The position numbers and the translations under genes were made by a program. This document shows, one piece after another, positions 9,576 through 17,374 of a stretch of 64,000 nt of DNA; the first letter of the stretch is position 1; each line of letters begins with the position of its first letter. This DNA comes from UBA935 sp031555615. Its GTDB lineage: Bacteria; Bacillota; Clostridia; Lachnospirales; Lachnospiraceae. The notes beneath the pieces are model-generated. The model had not been told where the DNA came from. It made no database searches and worked only from the letters and a program-made list of their open reading frames with translations. The stretch spans positions 25,584 to 89,583 of the forward strand of contig JAVBUF010000042.1 in NCBI GenBank assembly GCA_031555615.1, in the 5' to 3' direction.

Positions 9576-12158
9576 ATGCAGGCAGTTCGATTACGGACGG
9601 AACAAATGAAAAATCCCATGGGAATCAGTATCGAGCACCCTCATTTATCATGGATTTGTCAGGATGGAATTACCCAGAGTGCTTATGAAATTTCGGCAGA
9701 GACAAACGGGAAAGAGGTCTGGAACAGCGGAATAGTGAAAACTAACCGGATGAATGCCAGGTTCCAGGGAAAAGTAGCGGGCAGACAGCGGATCGCCTGG
9801 AAGGTGCGCCTTTGGGACGAGAATGAAAAAGCAGGGGAATGGAGTACTCTGGCAGTCTTTGAGATGGGACTGCTGAAGCAGTCGGATTTTGTGGCAAAAT
9901 GGATCAATCCGGAGCTGACGATCTCTCCCGTACCGCATAAACCGGCAGGATATCTGCGGAAATCCTTTTCTGCCGCGCTGACCGGAAAGGAGACCGGGAG
10001 ACTGTATATCACCTGCCATGGATTATATGTGGCATATATGAACGGAAAACGGGTGGGGCAGGTGACGGAGCAGGATGAAAACGGAACTCGCACCACCACC
10101 ATGGTACTCACTCCCGGAAACAGTAATTATGATCTGAATCTCCCCTACCAGACCATGGATGTCACAGGGCTGCTAAAGGACGGAGAAAATGAGCTGCTGG
10201 TGGTACTGGGAGACGGATGGTACCGAAGCTGCAGCGGAGTGGACGGAAAGCGGAATTTGTTTGGCGAGGATATTGCCCTGTACTGCCAGTTGGAAGTAGA
10301 TGGCCAGGCAGTGTGCATAACCGATGAGAGCTGGCAGGCCAGTAATAACGGTCCGCTGCGGGAAACGGATATGCAGCAGGGGGAATACTATGATGCTGCC
10401 AGAGAAGAAATCACCGACTGGCATGAAGTAAAGGTGGAGAATTTTGGAACGGAGAAGCTGTCATGCCCCAATACTGTACCGATTCTGGAGCAGGAGTCTT
10501 TTCACGGGAAAATGATCAGGACACCCAATGGGGAAACGGTTATTGATTTCGGACAAAACATGGCAGGATATGTAGAGTTTACAGTTAATGCCCATAAAGG
10601 TGATAAGATTATCCTCTGGCACGGAGAGTGCCTTGATGAAAACGGGAACTTTACCAATGCTAATTTTCAACCCGGTGACCGGCATAAAGAAGGCGGAATC
10701 TGGCAGCGGATTACGTACATTTGTAAAGAAGGGGTGAATCATTTTAAGCCCAGCTTTACAATTATGGGATTCCAGTATGCCAAGGTGGAAACGGATATTT
10801 CACTGGAAAATGCCGAGTTTATTGCCCATGCTGTGTATTCCCAGATGGAGGAGGTGGGAAGCTTTACCTGCTCCAATGCCGATATCAATCAACTGGTGCA
10901 TAACAGTATCTGGAGCCAGAAATCGAATTTCTGTGATGTGCCTACCGACTGTCCCACCAGAGAGCGGGCCGGCTGGACCGGAGATGCCGGTGTATTCGTA
11001 GATACGGGACTGTACCTGATGGACTGTTATCCGGTTCTGCGGAAGTGGCTTGGGGAATGCCGGATGATCCAGAAGAAGGATGGAAAGGTGTACAATATTG
11101 CTCCCCCTAATAACAAGGGCAGTATGTTTGCCGATATGCTCAGTGGTTCGGTGGGCTGGGGAGATGCCAGCATCATCGTGCCCTATAGCTTATACAGACG
11201 GTATGGAGATATGGCCATTCTGGAAGAAAACTATGAGATGATGAAAGGGTGGTACGCTTTTCTGGAAGCCCGGGCAGGAAAGTCCAATATCAAAAATCTT
11301 TTAAAAAAGAATCCACTAAAAAAATATCTGATTGACAGTGGAATCGATTATGGTGAATGGTGTGAGCCCGATGTAGATGCCAGGAAAACCATGGGAAAGG
11401 GAACCAAAAGCGTAGCAACAGCTTATCTGTCCTATTCCGGGCGGCTGCTGGGGGAGATTGCCGAACTGCTGGGTAAACCTGAGGATGCGGCGCATTACCG
11501 GGAAGTATCGGAAAAGGCCAGGGAAGCTTATCGTTTTGCCTTTATCGAAAATGGGCGTATTTGGTCCGATCGGCAATGTGAGTATGTTCGTCCCCTGGCT
11601 TTTGGGCTGCTGAATGAAGCCGAGAGCAGACAGGCAGCCGCGGATTTGAATGCATTGGTGGTGAAGAATGACTATCATTTGAATACCGGCTTCCTGTCTA
11701 CTCCGTTCCTGTGTGAAGTACTGGTGAAATATGGCTATGAGCAGACGGCCGGTCGGCTGATTTTGCAGGATACGGCTCCCAGTTGGCTCTATGCGGTGAA
11801 AAAAGGGGCCAATACCATTTGGGAGACATGGGATGGAATCCGTCCCGACGGAACGGTTCACGATTCCCTGAATCATTACTCTTATGGGGTCATTTCCGGC
11901 TGGTTCTTCAAACGGATCTGCGGCATCTGCCTGGAAAAAGGAGAGCTGACTCTGGAACCGCTGCCGCTGCCGGTGCTGCAGTATGCAAAGGCGGAATACC
12001 AGTCACCCATGGGAAAGATTGAGAGTGAATGGCGGTATGAAGGTGATTCGGTGAGCTTTGAATTTGTGATTCCTTCTAATCTGTGTGCTGAAATCAGACT
12101 TCCGGATGGGCGAGTGGAGAAGGCAGCGGCGGGACGGCATATATATCAGTGTAACTAA
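9576..12158 (+). CDS. Alpha-L-rhamnosidase, glycoside hydrolase family 78
   Basis: Inverting alpha-L-rhamnosidase of about 860 aa. An N-terminal beta domain begins RLRTEQMKNPMGI and LSWICQ, the usual GH78 opening. It is followed by a lectin-like region (HGLYVAYMNGKRVG, VVLGDGWYR) and an (alpha/alpha)6 barrel. The general acid is most likely Glu464 in DCPTRERAGWTGD, and the base Glu751 in TIWETWDG (numbered from ATG 9573). AAGGAGG directly follows the upstream stop; ATG 9576 has better spacing than ATG 9573. No signal peptide, so it acts on imported substrate. Its place between GH2 and SDR genes suggests removal of rhamnose from flavonoid or saponin glycosides or from rhamnose-containing oligosaccharides. 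Confidence 0.92.
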   Translation: MQAVRLRTEQMKNPMGISIEHPHLSWICQDGITQSAYEISAETNGKEVWNSGIVKTNRMNARFQGKVAGRQRIAWKVRLWDENEKAGEWSTLAVFEMGLLKQSDFVAKWINPELTISPVPHKPAGYLRKSFSAALTGKETGRLYITCHGLYVAYMNGKRVGQVTEQDENGTRTTTMVLTPGNSNYDLNLPYQTMDVTGLLKDGENELLVVLGDGWYRSCSGVDGKRNLFGEDIALYCQLEVDGQAVCITDESWQASNNGPLRETDMQQGEYYDAAREEITDWHEVKVENFGTEKLSCPNTVPILEQESFHGKMIRTPNGETVIDFGQNMAGYVEFTVNAHKGDKIILWHGECLDENGNFTNANFQPGDRHKEGGIWQRITYICKEGVNHFKPSFTIMGFQYAKVETDISLENAEFIAHAVYSQMEEVGSFTCSNADINQLVHNSIWSQKSNFCDVPTDCPTRERAGWTGDAGVFVDTGLYLMDCYPVLRKWLGECRMIQKKDGKVYNIAPPNNKGSMFADMLSGSVGWGDASIIVPYSLYRRYGDMAILEENYEMMKGWYAFLEARAGKSNIKNLLKKNPLKKYLIDSGIDYGEWCEPDVDARKTMGKGTKSVATAYLSYSGRLLGEIAELLGKPEDAAHYREVSEKAREAYRFAFIENGRIWSDRQCEYVRPLAFGLLNEAESRQAAADLNALVVKNDYHLNTGFLSTPFLCEVLVKYGYEQTAGRLILQDTAPSWLYAVKKGANTIWETWDGIRPDGTVHDSLNHYSYGVISGWFFKRICGICLEKGELTLEPLPLPVLQYAKAEYQSPMGKIESEWRYEGDSVSFEFVIPSNLCAEIRLPDGRVEKAAAGRHIYQCN

Positions 12159-12204
12159 TTACAGACAGCTTGAAAATTAAAAAAAGAATCTGGAGGATAA
12201 GCGG

Positions 12205-13212
12205 ATGGATTTTAGTAGTGTAAAAGGAAAAGTAGCAATCGTAACCGGCGCCAGCCGTGGTATCGGAGAGGCGATTGCTCGTTGTTATGCAGAACATGGT
12301 ATGAAGGTGGTTTGTGCGGCACGCAGTGAAAAGCAGGGCCAGGCTGTGGCAGAGGATATTGTGGCAAAGGGCGGTGATGCTATTTTTGTTCAGACCGATT
12401 GCAGTGATCCGGAGGCGATCAAGGTATTGATCGACAAAGCAGTGGAGCACTATGGACATCTTGACGGAGTGGTCAGCAATGCCGGAATCGGGATGGGCGG
12501 CAACCCCCTTCACGAGTATGAAATGGATGAATTTGATAAAATATTTGATTTAAATGAAAAAGGTGTATTTGCCGGGATGAAATATGGTGTGGAAGCAATT
12601 CTCAAATCAGGCAGTAAAAATGGATTTTTAATCAATGTTGCTTCCATCGCCGGATTAATGCCACAGCGGGGGCAGGCCCTGTATACCGCCACCAAATTTG
12701 GTGTTGTTGGTATGACAAAGGCAGCAGCATTGGATTATGCGGCCCATTCTATTACTGTAAATGCTATTTGCCCGGGCTATACGAAGACCAGTATTTTCGG
12801 CGAGGCTCCACAGGCGGCTATGGACTTTTTTGCCAAAGACTGCCCGGCCGGGCGGATGGGTGATCCCATGGAATGTGCCTGGCTGGCACTGTTCCTGGCT
12901 TCCGATATGGCTCGCTATATCACCGGAGCAGCCATTCCCGTGGACGGAGCACTTGCGGCCGGACATCAAAATGTAACCAGTTGGAAGCATCCGGAAATTC
13001 TGACCGGCGGCAGGCTGAGTTCTCAAAGCACTATTGCATCCATCATGGAGGATGAAACCGGCAGGGCAATTGCGGAAAAATATATTCCCGGTATTGCCGG
13101 CAATGAACAGTTGAAGGCGGCATATTCCATGTCGTTTCCTAAATTGAGTGCAGTATTGGGGGTGGATGAAGAGACTTTGAATAAGTTTTTTGCAGAATTA
13201 GATGCAATGTAA
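12205..13212 (+). CDS. SDR family oxidoreductase with C-terminal helical extension
   Basis: Short-chain dehydrogenase of 335 aa. It has the cofactor motif TGASRGIG (14-21), NAG (92-94), Ser147 and the catalytic pair Tyr160/Lys164 in YTATK. A 3-oxoacyl-reductase-like or sugar/aglycone dehydrogenase reaction with NAD(P)H is expected. The classic SDR ends near residue 255. Here another 80 residues follow, including STIASIMEDETGRAIAEKYIPG at 275-296, a helical module similar in style to the tail of the GH2 in this operon. The gene lies 47 bp after the rhamnosidase gene with GGAGG before the ATG. It may oxidise the released sugar or modify an aglycone; neither is shown by the sequence. Confidence 0.85.
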   Translation: MDFSSVKGKVAIVTGASRGIGEAIARCYAEHGMKVVCAARSEKQGQAVAEDIVAKGGDAIFVQTDCSDPEAIKVLIDKAVEHYGHLDGVVSNAGIGMGGNPLHEYEMDEFDKIFDLNEKGVFAGMKYGVEAILKSGSKNGFLINVASIAGLMPQRGQALYTATKFGVVGMTKAAALDYAAHSITVNAICPGYTKTSIFGEAPQAAMDFFAKDCPAGRMGDPMECAWLALFLASDMARYITGAAIPVDGALAAGHQNVTSWKHPEILTGGRLSSQSTIASIMEDETGRAIAEKYIPGIAGNEQLKAAYSMSFPKLSAVLGVDEETLNKFFAELDAM

Positions 13213-13237
13213 AAAATAGGAAAGGAACATAGCGGTT

Positions 13238-14683
13238 ATGAGGACATTAGCTTTTAATCCCTATTTGCCCAGTTATGAATACATACCGGATGGCGAACCT
13301 TATGTAATAAATGAAAGAGTGTATATTTTTGGGAGCCACGACCGATTTAATGGGGAAGAGTATTGCATGAATGACTATGTGGGATGGTCTGCTCCGGTAG
13401 ACGGCTTGGGGGCATGGAGGTATGAGGGTGTGATTTACCGGGCCATTCAGGATCCTATGAATCAGGATGGCAGCCAGCACCTGTTTGCACCGGATGTGCA
13501 GCAGGGAGATGACGGCAGGTATTACCTGTTTTACTGCCTTCATCGGTCACCGACAGTGGGTGTGGCCGTCTGTGACACACCCGCAGGAAAATATGAATTC
13601 TATGGTCATGTAAAATATGAAGATGGTACCCTTTATGGAACAAAAAGGTCTTCCAAAGATGTGTTTAATTTTGATCCCGGCGTACTTCGGGATAGTGACG
13701 GAACTTATTATCTGTATACCGGATTTTCTCCCCACCCCGGACCGATGCGGGATATGATGGAAAAGGCAATGTGGATTGACGGCTCCTATTGTGTGAAGCT
13801 GGATAAGGATCTGCTTACCATAAAATCCGAACCCAAGCGGGTGCTGCCTTGTGAATCAGTAGCCCAGGGAACCGGATTTGAAGGACATGGCTTCTATGAG
13901 GCCAGCAGTCCCAGAAAGATTGGAGATACCTACTATCTGGTGTATTCTTCGGTTAAGAGCCATGATCTATGCTATGCCACCTGCGGCACGCCGGACGGAG
14001 TATATCGGTATGGGGGAGTCATCGTCAGTAATGGTGATGTGGGATTGGTATCAGAGCAGGAAGCAACAAATTATACCGCCAATAACCATGGCGGATTGGT
14101 GGAAATCCATGACAAATGGTATATATTTGGCCATCGGCAGACGAACCGGCACTGTCACTCACGCCAGGGATTTGCAGAGGAAATCAGAATTGCGGAGGAT
14201 GGCAGTATTTCCCAGGTGGAGATGACCAGTTGTGGATTAAATGGAGAACCATTGCCGGGAACCGGAGTCTATGAGGCGCGGATTGCCTGTAATCTGTCGT
14301 CAAGGAAGGGTACGGAAACATATCAGTCGGTAAAACAGGAAGATGAAGAACACCCATATTTTACCCAGAGCGGTGAGGATCGGGAGAGTGAAGGAGATCA
14401 GTATATTGCTAATATGCGTGATGGTGCCTGGGCAGGATTTAAGTACTTTTCTTTTGCAAAAAATGAAAAACAAATCTCAGTCACGATACGGGGAACAGGA
14501 AAAGGTGTGCTTACAGTAGCGGTTGAACATGGTGGTTCACCGGTGGCCGAAATAGAACTTGATCCGGTACCGGAATGGCAAGAGTTTGCTGCGGATATTA
14601 CAGTAGCAGCCGGTGTCAGACCTTTGTATTTTACCTATCGTGGGGATGGAAATATTGATTTTTTATCTTTTCATATAAAATAA
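13238..14683 (+). CDS. Glycoside hydrolase family 43-type five-bladed propeller enzyme
   Basis: Intracellular GH43-like protein of 481 aa. The propeller begins NPYLPSYEYIPDGEP with a likely base Asp18. HLFAPDVQQ (81-89) and FDPGVLRD with Asp146 follow, and the likely acid is Glu221 in YEASSPRK, then TYYLVYS. Residues from about 370 form a second beta-sandwich that looks like a carbohydrate-binding module (for example AGFKYFSF). GH43 enzymes release arabinose, xylose or galactose. Last gene of the operon, followed by a strong terminator. Start ATG 13238 follows AAAGGAA. The sugar specificity is not decided. Confidence 0.8.
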   Translation: MRTLAFNPYLPSYEYIPDGEPYVINERVYIFGSHDRFNGEEYCMNDYVGWSAPVDGLGAWRYEGVIYRAIQDPMNQDGSQHLFAPDVQQGDDGRYYLFYCLHRSPTVGVAVCDTPAGKYEFYGHVKYEDGTLYGTKRSSKDVFNFDPGVLRDSDGTYYLYTGFSPHPGPMRDMMEKAMWIDGSYCVKLDKDLLTIKSEPKRVLPCESVAQGTGFEGHGFYEASSPRKIGDTYYLVYSSVKSHDLCYATCGTPDGVYRYGGVIVSNGDVGLVSEQEATNYTANNHGGLVEIHDKWYIFGHRQTNRHCHSRQGFAEEIRIAEDGSISQVEMTSCGLNGEPLPGTGVYEARIACNLSSRKGTETYQSVKQEDEEHPYFTQSGEDRESEGDQYIANMRDGAWAGFKYFSFAKNEKQISVTIRGTGKGVLTVAVEHGGSPVAEIELDPVPEWQEFAADITVAAGVRPLYFTYRGDGNIDFLSFHIK

Positions 14684-14699
14684 AAATTGATAGCAGAAA

Positions 14700-14740
14700 A
14701 AGAGCCGATAATTTAAATGACCTTTAATTATCGGCTCTTA
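14700..14740. terminator. Bidirectional terminator between convergent genes
   Basis: Stem AAGAGCCGATAATT pairs with AATTATCGGCTCTT around a 12-base loop. It lies between the GH43 gene and the convergent AraC gene, whose stop codon is in the right arm. Confidence 0.8.
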
Positions 14741-15811
14741 TGAATATGTATCATCAATCCGCAATGTACCCCTTATATTCTCTCGTATGCCCTGAGGGGT
14801 CGTGTCATAAAATTCTTTAAATTTTTGATAGAAGAAACCCAAGTTATGATACCCTACCTGATGACTGATCAGCTCGATTGATAAATCTGTTGAAATCAGT
14901 AATTCGATAGCCAGGTGCATTCTGCATTCCTGGATATAATTGGAGATGTTCATTCCTTTCCCTTTTTTGAACAAACGATTCAAATAGTCCGGATTATAGT
15001 TGAATTTTTCGGATACATCATGTACCGTAACCTTCGGCAGATTGCTTTGAATATATTCACATATGGCTTCAATGATTGCGGTATACAGTGCCTGTTTATC
15101 AACCTGTGCGATGCGAATGTGATATTCTTTGGTCAGAAGATCGACGATTCTCTCCACATATCCGATCAAAAGACGTTTTTTTCCGGGAAGATCATCCATT
15201 AACTCCTGCATGACTAACTCAAATGTAACGGCAGTTCTTGTTGCAATTTGGCCAATCGGTGAAAAAAGAATATACAAATACTCCGCCCGTTTCTGATTGA
15301 TCAGTTTTTTCAGGCTGCTGGTATAATCTTGGGATTTTGAAGAAAGATCATATTGATCAAAAAAGATATCATCAATTCCCAGACAGATTACCGTTGTATT
15401 TTGGGCATAAAGATATTCTGAATGTGTTGCTTCTGTATTAACAAGGCATATTTCACCGGATTGAATGGTATAGGATTTTCCATTGATCTGCATGGATAGC
15501 GTACCTTCTATTATATAGATAAGTTCTACATAGTCATGTGTATGAGGGGTACACATAATTCCATCGGGGAAATGGATTTTAGCACAATGCTCTTGTCTTG
15601 TACTCATCGGCAGATATACGAGATGTTGTATTCCATTGTCTGAGGTTGTCCATGCACTGACAGAAATTAAAGCTTGCAGTCCCCGATGAGCGCCACTTAG
15701 GATAGGGGCGGCATTTTCGTGCATCAGAAGATATTGGTCAAAATCAATGACCTGATTTGGAAGAAAATTATTTATTTCCACAAATTCATTCATCATATCT
15801 CTTAAATTCAT
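14738..15811 (-). CDS. AraC family transcriptional regulator with cupin sensor domain
   Basis: Regulator of 357 aa. The N-terminal half is a cupin-like sugar sensor: FPDGIMCTPHTHDYVELIYIIEG gives the HxH strand and INGKSYTIQSGEICLVN the following turn. The C-terminal 100 residues are the AraC double helix-turn-helix, with VTVHDVSEKFNYNPDYLNRLFKK and LSIELISHQVGYHNLGFFYQKFKE. The ATG at 15811 follows GGGGG by a good distance; an upstream GTG (15823) is an alternative. It is divergent from the symporter-GH2 pair at 15976-19771, which it probably activates. Confidence 0.87.
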   Translation of the reverse strand: MNLRDMMNEFVEINNFLPNQVIDFDQYLLMHENAAPILSGAHRGLQALISVSAWTTSDNGIQHLVYLPMSTRQEHCAKIHFPDGIMCTPHTHDYVELIYIIEGTLSMQINGKSYTIQSGEICLVNTEATHSEYLYAQNTTVICLGIDDIFFDQYDLSSKSQDYTSSLKKLINQKRAEYLYILFSPIGQIATRTAVTFELVMQELMDDLPGKKRLLIGYVERIVDLLTKEYHIRIAQVDKQALYTAIIEAICEYIQSNLPKVTVHDVSEKFNYNPDYLNRLFKKGKGMNISNYIQECRMHLAIELLISTDLSIELISHQVGYHNLGFFYQKFKEFYDTTPQGIRENIRGTLRIDDTYS

Positions 15812-15848
15812 ATTATCCCCCACAATAAAAAATGTATAAATATATTAT

Positions 15849-15931
15849 ATGTCGGATTTGGTAAATGCGCAATATGTTGGTAATCATAAAATGAAATTGA
15901 TTATAAAATGAAAATGTCGGATTATTATAAT
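15849..15931 (+). promoter_or_regulatory. Putative AraC-controlled promoter with direct repeats
   Basis: The 10-mer ATGTCGGATT occurs at 15849-15858 and again at 15914-15923 in the same orientation. The second copy directly abuts TATAAT at 15926-15931 and covers much of the region toward -35. This is the layout expected for an AraC activator of the GPH-GH2 operon. Binding is inferred. Confidence 0.45.
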
Positions 15932-15975
15932 ATAAAATCTAAAGATATTGCAAAGGCAATAGAGGGAGGACATTG

Positions 15976-17352
15976 ATGAGAAACAAAAGTAAAACAAATG
16001 AATTTGCTACTTCATTTTCCGGCAAAGTGTTGTATGGACTTGGTGATGTGGGGGTAAACCTGGTCTGGATACTGCCATCTTCTTTTTTAACAATGTATTA
16101 TACTGACAGTGCGATGCTGAGTGCATCATTTGTGGGCACGATGATGCTGATATGCCGTCTGCTTGACGGAATCAGCGATGTGTTAATGGGGATGATCATT
16201 GATAAAACAAAAACTCGATTCGGAAAGGCAAGACCATGGCTGCTGTTTATGGGATTACCTTTAATTCTATCCGTTGCCCTGGCCTTTTTTGTTCCGGCAG
16301 GGATGTCCGGCGGTGCAAAACAAGTTTATTCTTTTATAACCTATTTTTGTATGTCTGTAGTATGTTATACGGCAGTCAACCTTTCCTATCATGCCATGCT
16401 GCCAAGATTTTCTTTGACATCTCAGGACAGAACCTCTGTCAGTGCAGTGAGGTCAGTGTTCTCCCTGATGGCAACCATTGTTGTATCTACAATTACACCA
16501 TTTATAATTGAAAATTTTGGTGGATATCATAATCAGGCCGCATGGACAACAGTAGTACTGCTGTATGGTCTGATTGCAGAAATTTGTATTCTGGTCACAT
16601 TTTTCGGGGTAAAAGAAAAACTTCCTGTAGAAGCTGATACTTCCGGGGGAAAGCAATCGAAAAAAGAGATTTCGGAAAGTATTAAAATTCTTCTGGCTTC
16701 AAAATATTTTTATATTTCGGTATTCCTTTTTATGACTTTTTATATCAGCAGCGGAACTTCGGGAATCACCATTTATCTTGCCCGGGATGTTTATCAGAAT
16801 ACCAATTATTTTGGATTAATCAACTTGGCAGGTATGCTACCGATGCTTCTTGTAACGCCTTTCATGCCTCTTTTATTTAGAAAAGCCGGCAAAAGGAATG
16901 CCATGTTAATAGGAGTGATCATTTCTGCCGCTTTAGGACTTCTCAAGTTTCTATTTATCGAAAATTTCATGATATATATTATATTACAGTTTTTAGGATC
17001 GGTTGCAATCTGTCCGCTATGTGCTGCTATGTATACCCTGGCTGGAGATATTGTGGATTATAATCAGTGGAAACATAATATTCGATCAGAAGGCATTACC
17101 ACCAGTGTGAACAGTATCGGGATGAAGCTTGGTACCGGTCTGGGCTCGGCAATGCTTGGCTGGTTCTTAGCTTGGGGAAAATATGATGGTGCACTGGCTG
17201 TTCAGCCAGATAGCGCATTGACGGCAATGATTATTGTTGCAACACTTATCCCTGTTTTTGTAAATGTAATTGCAGCGGTTCTGCTTTCCAGATGGGATTT
17301 GGAAAAGTATCAGAAGGAAGTTTCGGAATTTGTTGCAGCGCAAGTAAAGTAA
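15976..17352 (+). CDS. GPH-family glycoside:cation symporter (MFS)
   Basis: Second GPH symporter, 458 aa, twelve predicted TM segments. The family loop reads RLLDGISDVLMGMIIDKTKTRFGKARPW, and the later signature is LAGDIVDYNQWKHNIRSEG. ATG 15976 is preferred, with GGGAGG at 15963-15968; the TTG one codon upstream is only an alternative. It is paired with a GH2 gene 22 bp downstream and divergent from a cupin-AraC regulator. The pair looks like a self-contained uptake-and-cleavage unit for a beta-linked galactoside or glucuronide. Sequence and substrate probably differ from the GPH protein at 5811. Confidence 0.88.
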   Translation: MRNKSKTNEFATSFSGKVLYGLGDVGVNLVWILPSSFLTMYYTDSAMLSASFVGTMMLICRLLDGISDVLMGMIIDKTKTRFGKARPWLLFMGLPLILSVALAFFVPAGMSGGAKQVYSFITYFCMSVVCYTAVNLSYHAMLPRFSLTSQDRTSVSAVRSVFSLMATIVVSTITPFIIENFGGYHNQAAWTTVVLLYGLIAEICILVTFFGVKEKLPVEADTSGGKQSKKEISESIKILLASKYFYISVFLFMTFYISSGTSGITIYLARDVYQNTNYFGLINLAGMLPMLLVTPFMPLLFRKAGKRNAMLIGVIISAALGLLKFLFIENFMIYIILQFLGSVAICPLCAAMYTLAGDIVDYNQWKHNIRSEGITTSVNSIGMKLGTGLGSAMLGWFLAWGKYDGALAVQPDSALTAMIIVATLIPVFVNVIAAVLLSRWDLEKYQKEVSEFVAAQVK

Positions 17353-17374
17353 ATATCAGAAGAGGAGATATGAA

